A stretch of DNA of 64,000 nt from Sorghum bicolor (Eukaryota; Streptophyta; Magnoliopsida; Poales; Poaceae). Made by a program: the position numbers and the translations under genes. The stretch spans positions 1,922,001 to 1,986,000 of the forward strand of contig NC_012872.2 of NCBI RefSeq assembly GCF_000003195.3, in the 5' to 3' direction. The notes beneath the pieces were generated by a model. It saw nothing but the letters and a program-made list of their open reading frames with translations, had not been told where the DNA came from and ran no database searches. This document shows, piece after piece, positions 36,481 through 51,339 of the stretch (positions are counted from its first letter, which is position 1; each line of letters opens with the position of its first letter).

Positions 36481-36848
36481 TATATCTATCTATATATATA
36501 TATATACACACACGAGAATAAACCCATCTCTTGGTCAATACCAACTTGACACAAAAGATTGAGATTACAATTAATCCTAAGGATACATTCCAAATTCAAC
36601 CGGAGTCATAGAAATTTTGGAGCAATCTCCTCACCCAAGCAATCCAACAGTCCAGATCGAGTCTCTTTAGATTATTGGCAAAAAATAGCGGCAATCAAAA
36701 ACTTACAATGACATGAATGAAGGCTACTTGCCTACTTGGCCCTGATCTTGGCCAATGATGCTTTATCAGACGACCAGAATTACCGCACCACGCTGTGCTG
36801 AGTTGCTGTCATCTGCCGACTCCCCGCGCGCCACTGCTCGGCGTGTCT

Positions 36849-36862
36849 GTCCTATATAAAAG
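36849..36862 (+). promoter_or_regulatory. TATA box of the GA2ox gene
   Basis: CCTATATAAAAGAG lies about 120 bp upstream of the ATG, in a position that would start transcription near 36880. No upstream ATG lies between it and the start codon. Confidence 0.7.
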
Positions 36863-36971
36863 AGGCTCGCTCGCGGCACTCTTGCTCTCGCGCTCTGTGC
36901 ACAGAGGAGACGACCTTCCCTTCCTTAATTTCCCTCTGCTTTCCTCTGCTTCACTCATTCCTCGATCGGCC

Positions 36972-39542
<2,571 letters not shown>

Positions 39543-40888
39543 TAGTAGCTTGATTATTAGCTAGCAGGGGCAGGATCGATCATGCATATGTATGCTTTCT
39601 GATGTATGCAAGGTTCGCATGATGGGCGTATATATATATGACGAACGTGCTAGTATATATAGCTACTGGCACTGGTCTATAATTAGCAGAGGTCATGATC
39701 CTTGCTCATCGTGTATTGTACACGTGTATGCACGCATGGTGCACCACACGTACAGGCCAATATATCTAGCTATCTCTAGCTATCCATGGATCGAGTACGT
39801 AACCATGCATGGTTCTGTTAGCTTACATCTCGTACGTCAGTGCGGCAGTGCTTCGAGACAGCTCACGCGTCGTGCCTGTCCATAAACGAAACAGCGGTGC
39901 CATATGTGTAGGCATGACATACGCAGATCTGAGCCACTCATGCTGCTGGCACATGCAGTCATGCATGATGATAAGCATGCATGACTGCATGTCCTGATGT
40001 CGCTTTCCGTCTCCTGACGTCTATCTATACGTGACTACTACAACTGCCTCACGCGTGATGAACGCCTGGATGATCGATCGATCGACGATCGATCACGAAA
40101 CAGTCAGCACAACACTAGCTAGGACTAGGAGTAGACAGCCAGCCTGGGTGTTTGCATGCGTTGCACTGCATTGTGTGGCCCTGGCCAAAGTTCCAACATC
40201 AGTACTTGCAACTCTGACATGTACGGCCTGCAGATGCCACGGCGCTTTTCCTTGCAAAAGGCGTCCTGTGCACGGGAGTACGTGCGGCACTGTGACCCGC
40301 GCTGTGCGGCTGATGCCCCCCCACCCCCTGGTTCGGAGGCAGCTCCAGCGGGGCAACAGCGAAACGCGCGCAATCACCAACAGGGCAACAGGGCGTTCCA
40401 TCGATTAGAGGTGAACAGACAAGGGTTGTACTAGTGGTGTTTGACCCTAGGAAAATGACATTGTCACCTACGTACTTACTGTGTGTGACAGCGTTCCAGG
40501 TCATCTCAGTCAAACCAAGAACAGGCCAGCAGGCCCTCCTGGACCACTTGAATTAAGCACCTGCGTTATCATTACTAGTCATTCAGAAAGAGATCTCGGT
40601 GCAACAGGGTTTTCCAGCTCGCTTTCCAGATGCTATAGTACTCCACTACTTGTCAGTTGTCATTAATCATTCAGAAACAGATTTCGGTGTAACAGGATTT
40701 CCAAGCTAACTTTGATCCGGTAACGGGTGTAGTATGCCTTAGCCTTTTTATCATTACTAGCAAATCCGATGATCGTGCGTGAGTTGCAACGGAGTTTGCA
40801 TCTTGCGTCATCTGTTCTAATATGTTTTAATTAAAATCATACTACTTGTACCGATACATGGTTGGAAATATGTTATTCTAACTTATTA
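39543..40888. other. 3' flank of GA2ox, no further gene seen
   Basis: Contains the hairpin at 39951 and a direct duplication of about 45 bp with an 88-bp period (CATTCAGAAAGAGATCTCGG at 40580 and CATTCAGAAACAGATTTCGG at 40668). Open frames near 40031-40513 lack motifs. Confidence 0.45.
39951..39992. repeat. Perfect 17-bp inverted repeat, 8-nt loop
   Basis: ACATGCAGTCATGCATG and CATGCATGACTGCATGT flank ATGATAAG. The stem contains the CATGCATG (RY) motif in both arms. It lies about 0.4 kb downstream of the GA2ox stop codon. Confidence 0.85.
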
Positions 40889-41144
40889 CTCCCTCCATCC
40901 GAAAAAGAACATAACTATAGGTTGTATGTCGATTAAAGTGGTTCATGTTTGACTAAGTTTATAGTGAATTGTATTCATATTTATTTATGGCTTCAAGTCA
41001 ATGTACAATGAAAATACATTTTGTAATTAATCCAATGATTTTTATATCATAGATATTAATTTTTTTATTTATAATGGGTTAAACTTAAAGATACTAGAAC
41101 GTGAAACTGTACTAGAATTGCATTCTTTTTTTTGATGAAGGGAG
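40889..41144. repeat. Stowaway-like MITE
   Basis: Starts CTCCCTCCATCCG and ends GATGAAGGGAG, with TA on both sides. 256 bp. Confidence 0.65.
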
Positions 41145-42727
41145 TATATGAGTATTGGTCGTGAGTTCGAGTCACAGATGGGACAATAAACCAGTTAGAA
41201 CTCTAGTCTCTTATTTATTACTATGTATTACTACTCTTAGTATGATTCATATGTCACCGAGAGTGGAGGGACACATGGACAGGAAAAAAGAGTGTGATGG
41301 ACCAAAATTTGAAGGAAGAATTTTTTGCTCTGACTCTATAATATAATTTGTCTTGTACTATTAATCTTAGTAAAACTGGCTAGAACGTGTACTCTTATGC
41401 TCCATCTATCCGCATGGACTCCATATATTGTTGACAGATTTCTTGGTTTAAAGTTATTTGTGTCTCTGTCATATCTTCATTTTTCCAACTTGTACCCGTG
41501 GGTGTGAATTAATTTTCTACTTAATTACGTCAAATAAAGGTATAATTTAGTTTTAGCTACCTCGGTAAAACTATTGTACGATCCAAATCTCTCGTAAATT
41601 GTTTCACTTCTTTGACCTCTTAATTTCTTGATTTAATTTTCGGATCACCTTATACCACTGGTCGATCATGATTTTAGCCCTGCTATATCCATGCCATATA
41701 TTCTACTACACGTACTGCTGTCAGTCATGAGGCCACGGCCCACGACGCATGATGCATGCTTTAGCTTACATCTGCTGATGCATGCATGCTTACTGTCTCA
41801 TTAGTCCATAGGCGGCCTGGCGTGGCCCTGGTTCATCTTCATCCTCGAGTACTATTTACCACGTACGCACGCACATGCCACATGCATTGCGCATTGCATG
41901 GACCATGGCCCGGACTGAACGTACTCGACATGATCGAGGGACTGAGGGAGACATGGATCCAACACTTTAGCTATAGAAGCTAGGCAGCGCCAGCCAGGCC
42001 ATGCCATGGCCCTGGCGGATCGGAGGAGCATCAGATCGAGCTTGCTAGCTGCGGCGTCAGCTGATGAGACGGACCTGTCTGTTCGAGATCTGCCCAGTCC
42101 CTGTTCCTAGCTAGCTATAGCAAGCACAAGCAGCAGCACTGCCCAGTACTGGCCACACACACTGCTAGTGTGGTGTAGTGTAGTGTAGCTGGGGCCGTGC
42201 CTGTGATCGGAAAGAAACCGATCGCCATGCATGCATCGCCGCGCGCCGGCCGGTTGGTATACAGTGCCATGCTCACGCAAAGCCGCCGGCCCGCCGGCCG
42301 CGCGGCATGGCGAGCTGGCATGCACGCGCGCCTACGCCGCGACCGGACGGGACGGTGGCCAGACCCAGACGATCGAGCGAGCGATAGATAGGCTGCCGGC
42401 GTCGGGGACTCGATCGGGGTCCCGTCCCGGTCCCCGGGCCCGTGCGCGCGCGCTCGCTGCTGCCGCCGCGCATGGCGCATGCACGTGGTGAGGCCGGCCC
42501 GGACGCTGGCCCGTTCGTCGGGCAAACATTACACAGCAGGCGGCAGGGCAGCGATCGAGCGGCGACAGTTGTACGTCGCGCACGAAGGCGTGTGCTTGAC
42601 GGCCGGTCTGATGATGAGTCAGGCTTCGCTGTTGAAGCAACGCAACCTGCTCCATGCTGGCTGGAAGCTGGATGTGTGCCCCAGTCGGGTCGGGCCGTAG
42701 TCACATTACTGCTACAGGGCTTCGGAG
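41145..42727. other. Intergenic, no gene supported
   Basis: AT-rich to 41700, then GC-rich from about 42180 to 42700. The GC-rich part gives opposed open frames up to 192 codons on the minus strand without motifs. Confidence 0.4.
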
Positions 42728-43356
42728 TAGTGTTGGCAATGGGTAAATCCCCATCGAGTATGAACTCTCCAGACCCATCCCCGTGACAACAATATGACAC
42801 CACGAGTATCCCCATATACAGTGATGGGTGGGGGAATTTCCCCAGACCCATACCCGGGTGGGTAAATTAGACCCGGCGGGTCACCCATACCCGCCAAACA
42901 TCAACAATTCACAAGCACCAGTCACGTAGTAGCAATTCACAAGCATCGTCACATAGCCATTCACAAGCATCGTCACATAGTCACCTCACCATATACCTAG
43001 CAAATAGCAACATAATAATTTCTGCTGCAACCACTAGTCACAACACCATAATAGTTCATTGTCCATACAAATCACGTAGTAGAGAGTAGTACTTTGCTGG
43101 CACTACATAGGGTTTCAGTGTATGGGCTGCCGGTGGACTGGTGGCCGGTGGGCTTCTTTAGTTTTGGGATGGGTATTTTTCACCCATGGGTAAATGGGTA
43201 TGGGGACTACTAGAACGTCCCCATACCCGCGTACCCAATGGGTGAAGGGTTTGCTCCGTTTGTGTATCCATGAGTACTGGTTTCACTCCATATTGGTACC
43301 CTAATAGAGTAAATACCCATCGGATCGCGGGTCGTGGGCCCCCATTGACATCTTTA
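42728..43356. mobile_element. Non-autonomous hAT element, 629 bp
   Basis: The ends TAGTGTTGGCAATGGG and CCCATTGACATCTTTA are a 16-bp imperfect inverted repeat. Flanks are CTTCGGAG (42720-42727) and CTTCGGAC (43357-43364), an 8-bp target duplication with one mismatch. Both subterminal regions are dense in GGGTA/TACCC and ACCCGC/GCGGGT motifs, as is usual where hAT transposase binds. A triplicated unit of about 27 bp (ATTCACAAGCATCGTCACAT) lies near 42903-42985. No transposase. Confidence 0.8.
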
Positions 43357-43369
43357 CTTCGGACCGGTG

Positions 43370-43532
43370 CAGTGGCGGAGCCACCGCCCGGCCGCCCGTG
43401 GCCGGCCGGGCTCGTGGCCAAGTTCATAAATAAAATTTTTTATATCAAAGTAGATTTTTATAATGTTCTAGCTAAATATTCTTATACAATAAATTTTGCC
43501 CGGGCTCCTAAAAACTTCTGGCTCCGCTAATG
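43370..43532. mobile_element. Non-autonomous hAT MITE, 163 bp
   Basis: Ends CAGTGGCGGAGCCACC and TGGCTCCGCTAATG are inverted repeats. Flanks GACCGGTG (43362-43369) and GAGCGGTG (43533-43540) form an 8-bp duplication with one mismatch. Its left duplication overlaps the right one of the neighbouring hAT element, so the two sit almost end to end. Confidence 0.78.
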
Positions 43533-43540
43533 GAGCGGTG

Positions 43541-45771
43541 GTACCACTGATCACACTGCTCTGTTAAAGCTCTTTTTGGCAACGAGAAAAGTTTTAAATT
43601 CTTGCTGGAATCACTGTCCAACTCCACAAAGAGATACTAAGAGTTTTGCTATGGTACGTACACCCTTTTACTTCTTACTCCCTCTGTCCCCCCATATAAG
43701 GCACGATTTGACTTTGTATTCAAGAATATATTTTGAATTATATAGTTCCAATCGCATGCAACAATTGCGAACGATTAATTAGTGCCATCCGACGCTCTAC
43801 AAGAACTGCAACAGGACAGCGCGAGAGGGTTTTCTTTTGTGGGACCAAGGGGGGAGCTGCCCCATTTTCCAAGCACTGGATGCGCGCTTCATATATTGGC
43901 CGGCTTGCATGATGATTGATTCACGTTGATTGCTCATGATCGAAATGGAAAATTGGAATTTGGAGTTGGGATTGCCAAATATATGCTTTGAGTAATTGGC
44001 CCAACCCAAAAAGACCAGCCCATATATATTGGCCCGGAGGTGCCACCTCCGTCCCTAATCGGCTGTGAAAATATTTTTCACATAGAGTTATATATAATAT
44101 AAAAATATTTTCCGAAATAGAACTCATATATTGCTGCTCTTTACAAACCAAATGGCTAATCACAGCTAAATAATGGTTTGGCTTAGAACAGACCAAATGG
44201 CCTTGTAAAAGGATCAGCGGACGAGGTAAAAAAAAAAAAGTAGAACAGCAAGTGAAAAACAGGTTTACATTAATTCTAATCAGCAGTAGTCAGTAGATGA
44301 CTAGACAAATCTCAATTCTCAAAGGGAACTTGGACCGCAAGGGCACAATCTTCAAACGAAGGGACCGATCCAGCCTTCTAAAATCTAAATCCCAACTGGA
44401 TTTCATATCAAAGGCACAAAATCCTTACAGATTCTTCAACGTTCGGTGTTTATTTGGTAATTTTAAAAACAAGACGGGTCTGCCAGGGAACTCAAGGATC
44501 CACAGTCTGCATCTCCCCTTGATGGCAGGATCCTCTAATGATTCGGTGCAGCAGCTCAAGTCAAGTAATATCAAGCTTTCAACTTCGTTGAGCGGTGCTG
44601 CAGGGATACCTTCCGTGATTTTTGCTTCAAGGCTATTCCCTTCTTCGGTGGAGAGTGTCTCACCCTCCTAATAAAAAGGATAATATCGAAAATGGATCAG
44701 AATACCGCCTATGAGTAAGACATACATATAAATTGCCATTTTTTCAACGAAAGCAAATAATTAAACTTGAGTAAAAGCCCATGCAATTTATATTCTCTTT
44801 AATTCCATAGGTACAACACACTCAAGCCTCAGATGATGACATTCGCCCTCCTAACATTCACTACAGAAGCAACCGATCATGTATGCACCAATATAAATGT
44901 AAAAGTGCACTCTTGCTGAGTATCAAACATTATAACGAGTTCTCTCCTAAAATGTCAATATCAGGACCACAACAACAAACCAATGCAGCTGCAAAAAACT
45001 GAAATTCTACCCAGGTTGTCACTGCAGTGAAATGGTGCCACTAGCACCTGGGTCTTATCTACTAGGTTCATTGAATTTTGTCCAACTATGCAAGCAAGAA
45101 ACTAATGTTTGTGCCTAGGAAATTACCACAATAAGCAAACTACGAAAACACATGTTCTGTTATCACACATTTCGAACCTAAGAAATTATACTTCCTTGTA
45201 GAATTTTGGACTAAATCTTAATATTAGACAATCATTGTGTCATCGGTGGTGAAAAATCCAGCAATAACATAAGGATAAATTCTGCATCATATGAAGGCAT
45301 AGATCTTACGGTTCCAGCAAACCAACCCCCTACATGTCAAGTCAAGCTCAAGCCTGGCCCAGCAAGGGGCCATGTTCTTTGCATAACTTTAATAGGTAGA
45401 TGCCATTTAAACTAAGTTAACGGTTGTTTCAATATAACACTTGGAAGAACAGACTCAAGGATGTAAAACTCCAGTGTCACCACAAGTCCACAACTCATGC
45501 AAAACTCAAACTCACAAGAAGTTGCTCTCACCAAAGGCAGTTGCTCACAAAAAAAACATGGGTAACCCAGCATGGTATCATGAGACCATCACATCTCACC
45601 AAGGATCCATTTCTAATCCAAAGGAGTTATGAAAATCAGAAAATGTACATAGCAGAGATACCATTGTAAGCTCTGTATACAGCACAGCACACCAGCATTA
45701 CCATTCAAACACTGGTACTACCTGCCCAGCCCAGTTCGCCAAGCTTTCCATGTCTGGGGTTGGGTCTGCGT
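43541..45771. other. Intergenic / 3' side of uL23m gene
   Basis: A lone Stowaway-like end (CTCCCTCTGTCCCCCC) lies at 43680. On the minus strand, 44667-44430 is open for about 80 codons after an acceptor-like TTATTAG, and 45763-45721 is open before GCAG|GTAGT. These could be 3' exons of an alternative transcript, but I cannot tie them to a known protein. Confidence 0.3.
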
Positions 45772-47674
45772 CTAACCCTGACCACCACCTTGTGATTGCT
45801 CAGCGTCTGAAAACTCTGACCAAAGTCTGTGGCGGCAAGCAAGTCAAGGTTCTGATTCATCGTTAACGTCAGATGCGCTATTATGCCATATGTATGTTAT
45901 GCAAGTATTGATGGCTTCCAACCTTCCAATCACTGAATTTTACACAGGCCATAGCTCTGCTGCATCGCTGATGATTGCATGGACAGTGGCTAGCTCATGT
46001 AGTTTCTACCCAGTTAGAGGATTCTTCCTGAATATATTCAGGAAGACTTGTCATTTGGGGCTGAAGAAAGAAGTGAACAAGCTTGGAACCCATTCAACTG
46101 CAAGTTGTGATTTTAATATTCACATCACTCTATTGTGATTCTGATTAGTATCTAGGTTTATTTTTATTTTATTTCTTAACTTTATTATCTACAAAAACTA
46201 GTGCAGTCCAGTTGATACCTTGGAGTACACTATTATTTGCTAGTTGATACCTTGGAGTACACTATTATTTGCTTTCTGGCTAATCATTTTCTTCATGTAC
46301 AGTAAACTATTATTTGCTGAAATTTCATTGTCTAAAACTAAAAGGGCAGTTGATACCTTGCATATTTATTTGGACCTGTATTTTCACTAATTATCAACAG
46401 GCACATCATTTACAATATCTTAAGCTCTCTGAATTATGGCGCATTTAGCCATGAGAGAACAACTCATGCCGCTGTACAAAATAGCAAATCAGGCAATCTT
46501 TTAGGTTTCATGATACTGTGACAAAAATATTTATTTCTTTGTAGTTTGTAACAATGCTTCTCACTCAATTTTATTACTCTACATTCCAGGTTAGTGGCAG
46601 CAAACAGCAAACCATGCCAAGATTTTGCAAGGCTGAAGCATCTATTGACCTAGGAGGCTAGGAGTACAAAGTGAAACCCTAGCTGAAACAATCATGGAAA
46701 GACAATATGTTGAGTTTACTACCATTGATGAATCAATTACAAACTTTACTTATGACCTTATATCTGAGCTTAAGATAATTACTATTTCTGTAATGTGTTA
46801 AGTTGCTAGAATGATATACTAATTCATATCTCCATTTGTTTGATTTGCATTTCTGATCCTATTATTCACCCAAACATTCAGAACTAGTCTAATACTGTAC
46901 TTCTAAACAACATTTTACAAGTGGAATATCGTCGACCGGTTTTCTTGTGCACATCAAAATGCAAGTGTAAGCACTTTGCAGGAGTATATATATTCCCGTA
47001 ACGTCCAAACAGGGCCTCAAGATTTCTAGGCACACAAACATTTTATCAAGGCAATCACTGATGAGAGTGGAGAGGTGCAGAGATCCTCACCTCGGTTTCT
47101 CGGTAGCCAGGCGCATCCCGGTCCATGGGAACTTGGCCCCCTCGTCCCCAGCTTCCTCCTTCATCTTGCCCCCACCCCTCCTCTTCCTCCCCAGCCTCCC
47201 AGGGTTCCCGTACACGACCTTCCCGCAGCCGGCCCGGGAGAAGCCCTCCCTTTCGTTCTCCATCCAGTGCTTCCGTTTGCGCTCGCCCTCCACCTCGGCG
47301 CCCTCGACCGCCTTCCTCCTCGCGGCGGCGGCGCTGGCCTTGCGCTCCCGCTCCTCGAGGATGGCCCCGATGGGGAACAGGTCGCGCGAGACCGCGAGCG
47401 GCGCTCGGAGCGTGACGTAGGCCTTCTTGTAGTCGGGCTTGGCGGCGAGGAAGGGGCCCCGGCGGAGCTTCTTGCCCTCCATGTTGAGCGTGCGGACCTC
47501 GGCGACGGAGAAGCCGTACATGGACTCGAGGCAGCGGCGGATGTCCACCTTGGACGCGGATGGGACGGTCCGCACGGCGAACTCCTGCACGGAGGAGAGC
47601 GGCGCGGGGGGCAGCATGAGCTTCAGCGGGAGGTTGGCGAAGTGGATCACGCGGCGCCCCAGGCGGCTCCCCAT
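45772..47674 (-). CDS. Mitochondrial ribosomal protein uL23m
   Basis: Exon 1 is 47674-47091 and exon 2 is 45826-45772, giving 212 residues. It belongs to the L23/L15e family and binds 23S-type rRNA near the peptide exit in the mitochondrial large subunit. MGSRLGRRVIHFANLPLKLM, FAVRTVPSASKVDIRRCLES and AAKPDYKKAYVTLR match the plant mitochondrial L23 proteins I recall. The C-terminal half is a basic extension (GRKRRGGGKMKE) ending KFPWTGMRLATEKP. Unspliced, the frame ends at a TGA that is part of the donor AG|GTGAGG. Splicing to the acceptor CACAG at 45827 restores phase and adds LWSEFSDAEQSQGGGQG. The exon 2 choice is inferred; without it the protein is 195 residues. The ATG is in GCCATGG context. 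In-frame extension further upstream to 47959 is rejected. Confidence 0.82.
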
Positions 47675-50451
47675 GGCTGCCGCCGTGCCTCTGCCGGGCG
47701 GTGGATGGTTTTCAGGCGGCGGCGGCGGCGGCGGCGGTGGATCAGGAGTTCCCGACTGCTGCTTCGAATTGGTGGGAGAACTGCGAGCTGATGCCGCTGC
47801 TTGGAGTGTTCCTGTTGGGCTTGGGCCTGTGCGTGTGTGGCCTGGTGGGCCGAATTGATCCACGAGTAGATCCTTTCTGGCTCGAAGCTGGACGAGTCCG
47901 CGTAGGAAGGAGCACGGACGCACGACGACGATTCGAGTCCGAACAGGGCGGATAGCCAAACAAGGCCCCAGGTCGCCTCGCCGCGTGCTCAGATGCGTGC
48001 ACTACTGCTCGCCACTCCTGCGTAGGCCGCGCCTTGGCGTCGCCCACGCACGCGCCCCACGCTGCCACAACTCGGCCTTCACATGTGCGCTGTCGCTGCT
48101 CGCGCATATAGAGAGAGGAGGAAGAAAAAAAAGGGCATTACGTCCATACAAAAATACCGTATGCAACTATCAGCCTGCAGCTGGGCCCAAGATAACGTTA
48201 GACGCAGAGCATGATGTATTTCAAGAAGCAGTAGAATTATAACGGCATATTTCAAAATAGATGAATAGTGATGGTGTTTCTCAACATCGTAGAAATTGTA
48301 ATGGCATCATTCCAATTAACCCTTCTTTAAAGCAGCGTGCGAGGAGGTACAGTGATACATTATCATAATGGAGGAGGATGTCGAGGATGAGTACTGCCTG
48401 GCTGGGAAGCTGCACAAGGATGACCTAGACACGGAATGGATGAAATGATATGCTAGGGTTGCGAGGATGTACCCACCGCGCTAGCTTCATGTCCCCAAAT
48501 CTCGGCGAGTACATGATGTACCTAGAGGAAGACGAACATGACTATGCCATTGGGCTAGCCGGTTGTGTTGGTATGTTGGAGGAAGATGATATATAGTGGG
48601 ATTAAATTCGCATGCATGCTCCAAAATCAATAGATTGAGCATCACTAGAGGGTAGACAAAATAATAGAAAAGGAAGAACATAAAGTCGAAAATGATTTGT
48701 TACAGCATGTAGACCCTAGAGGTGCGACATGCACACTTCACTCGTCGTTCGATCAATCCCGCTCCTGCACCCACCGCCCGATCCTAATCCCGCACCCACC
48801 GTCCTTTTAGGAAAAGGGCACTTGCTACCGTTGCGGCCCCTTCTCTCCCACTCACGCCCGCACGTCCCTAGCTGTGTCTATCTTCCACCTTCTCTCTTTC
48901 CGGCGACATCCTCACCGGCGTCTGGCGAGAACCTCCCCAGCGCCCTCTTCCAAGTGCTCGCACACCATCAACTCCCCACGTTCGCGCCCGTGCCCCACCA
49001 CCTAACACGCACGCGGCCATTGAGGATGCGGCGGACGTGGCGACAGATCCATCGGATCTAGTGGCAGGTAGGTCTCTTCTTCTTCTTCTTCTTCTTCTTC
49101 TTCTTCTTCTCTCCTAGATTTGCTTTATGGGATTCAAACGAGCTCTCCCCTATCTTCCCCAACTCGGGTGGGCTATAGAATGGCCGATCAGGAGAGGTAG
49201 GTAGGACAAGCGATGGAAATGAGCAATGGGCGGCTTAGGGGAGCTGGTGGCGACAAGGGCAGTCGGGCCAGGTCGGGTCGGGAAGGCTCACCGAAGTTGG
49301 AGTAGATGGCGGGGGGCGAGCTTGCCGAAGTTGGAGAAGATGGCGATGGTGAGGGAGGGGAAGAGAGTGGCCGCCATGGCCGGTGGTGGGGACGAGGACG
49401 CCAAAGTTGGGGAAGAAAAGATCTGCTTTGTTTTTTTCTCTTTTTTTGCAACCAAAATAGTTTGTTTTCCAAATTGAAGTGTGTAGTCGGAAATTGAAAT
49501 TTCTGCACGCACACGCTATAGTAAAATTTAACATAAATTTAAAGGTCAGAGTGGATCAGTCACTGTTTTTGTTGTATGAGCCATTGTTGCAGCGGGTTCA
49601 CTTCTCTTTAAAGCTAGCGGTTTGGGCTATAGTAACTTGGAAGCTGCAGCTGTAAAAGTGTCGAACAGTTTAGAAACTCGGTCGCAGCTCCTGCTCCCAA
49701 ATTAGATTAAACTAAGAGAGGCAAGAGTCGATTTTGTCATAAGTATCAAACAACATTGCTTTTATGAATATTCATTTGTCCCACAATTGGATAACTTCAT
49801 CGTGTTACATATAGTATGACCGAGTAGTGTGCCATTGTCATTTCCGATCACATTAGGTTTTTAACGAGAAGATAGGAGCTATGCTGCTCAATTTAGAAGA
49901 TAGAATTAGCACAGAGACAAAAAAAAACTGGTTAGACACTACAAGATCTTTTCAAAGTCCTTGAAATGTTAAGAATAACATGAACAAAAGTATTTTTTTT
50001 TTCTAAAACCATTATTTGAATCGGCTACAAGATCGACAATATATATGTTATAGAAATAAATTGTAAAAAACATCTACAACTCCTTTCACGGCATATGCAA
50101 GAATAAAAACACTAAGTGGAGAGTCATTCCAGCCAGCAATTCCGAACCTTAAGTCAAAATGTACCGACGTTTTGGCTTGTGTGCTTCCTCCCTGGGGAGG
50201 CATTTTTGTGGCGAACAAGAACCCCTAGTTAGTGTAACTTTCTTCTTCTCTAACATATTGTAAATGCTTTTGAAGTGCATAGGAGATTGGGGTGAATCTC
50301 CCACATTTGACAGAGATGAAACTTTTAGATATTGGCGATATAACAAGCAATCACAATAATATGTACATGTTTTTAGTATTAGAGATAAGAGGAGTTGCTC
50401 GAGACCTTTGCTTTTTTTTTTACCTCATGTCAAAACAGGTCATCGAGAGTG
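47675..50451. other. Intergenic between uL23m and NOT4
   Basis: The first 400 bp are the GC-rich promoter side of uL23m. From 48370 a short frame starts MEEDVEDEYCLAGKLHKDD and stops after 26 codons; it could be a captured gene fragment. 48729-49440 is C- or G-rich with an internal repeat of CCGAAGTTGGAG. No complete gene is recognised. Confidence 0.4.
49076..49111. repeat. (TTC)n microsatellite
   Basis: About twelve copies of CTT/TTC in a perfect run. Confidence 0.95.
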
Positions 50452-50677
50452 GGCCTTGTTTAGTTCACACAAAAATAAAAACTTTTCAAGATTTCGCGTC
50501 ATATCAAATTTTACGGCATATTAAATATAGATGAAAATAAAAATTAATTGCACAATTTGCCTATAAATCATGAGATGAATTTTTTAAGGCTAGTTAGTTC
50601 ATGATTAGATAATATTTGCCAAATATAAAAACAAAATGCTACAATACCCAAAATCAAAAAAATTTGAGAACTAAACC
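50452..50677 (+). repeat. MITE, GGCCTTGTTTAGTT family, copy 9
   Basis: Left end GGCCTTGTTTAGTTCAC, family core, right end decayed to GAGAACTAAACCA. It is adjacent and opposite to copy 10. Confidence 0.8.
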
Positions 50678-50679
50678 AT

Positions 50680-50906
50680 TTTTTTTTTGCAAAATAGACA
50701 TTGTAGCACTCTTATTTATATTTGATAAATATTGTTCATTTATGGATTAATTAGACTCAAACGATTCGTCTCGCAAATTACATTGTGCAATTAGTTATAT
50801 TTTATCTATATTTAATGCTATATTTAATGCTCTATGTATACGTCGTAAGATTTAATGCAATGAAGAATCTGAAACTTTTTGCAAATTTATTTTAACTAAA
50901 CAAGGC
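50680..50906 (-). repeat. MITE, GGCCTTGTTTAGTT family, copy 10
   Basis: Inverted copy, ending TTTTAACTAAACAAGGCT. An internal 16-bp piece (TATTTAATGCTATATTTAATGC) is duplicated. Confidence 0.75.
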
Positions 50907-50968
50907 TCGAGACGCTCTAAGAAAAACTGCACGACATGCCACCGTAGAAAAAACAGCCAAGCAACTTA

Positions 50969-51209
50969 GGCCTTGTTTAGTTCACTCTGAAAACCAAAAT
51001 CTTTTTAAGATTCTCCGTCACATCGAATCTTACGCCACATGCATGAAGTATTAAATATAGACGAAAATAAAGACTAATTGCACAGTTTACCTGTAAATCA
51101 CGAGATGAATCTTTTAAGCCTATACTTTATAATTGGATAATGTTTGTCAAATAAAAACGAAAGTGCTACGGTTCCGAAAACTTTTCAGTTTTCAGAACTA
51201 AACAAGGCC
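50969..51209 (+). repeat. MITE, GGCCTTGTTTAGTT family, copy 11
   Basis: GGCCTTGTTTAGTTCAC to TCAGAACTAAACAAGGCC, well preserved. Lies about 0.9-1.1 kb upstream of the NOT4 5' UTR exon. Confidence 0.88.
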
Positions 51210-51339
51210 TAAATCGAAACTCTGAGGAACAGGCTCCCTTCTATTCCAAACGCGAAGCCGTCTCTGAGGACGCCTTCTGCAAGGCTGCAGTGGCCTGAAA
51301 GCCTGCTGATCAGACTGCAAATCTCCCCACATCACCTCA

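Noticed and set aside
41158..41190. tRNA-like B box (GAGTTCGAGTC)
   Set aside because: No A box, no cloverleaf and no acceptor stem could be drawn around it.
42273..42851. 192-codon minus-strand open frame
   Set aside because: It overlaps the left end of the hAT element and a GC-rich flank. No domain, and opposed frames are equally open.
47675..47959. Upstream in-frame extension of uL23m
   Set aside because: The extension is Pro-rich low complexity encoded by a CCG run. The family's conserved N-terminus starts MGSRLGRR at 47674 in a good start context.
48369..48450. Small gene starting MEEDVEDEY
   Set aside because: It stops after 26 codons, and the following sequence has no consistent frame. 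Noted only as a possible captured fragment.
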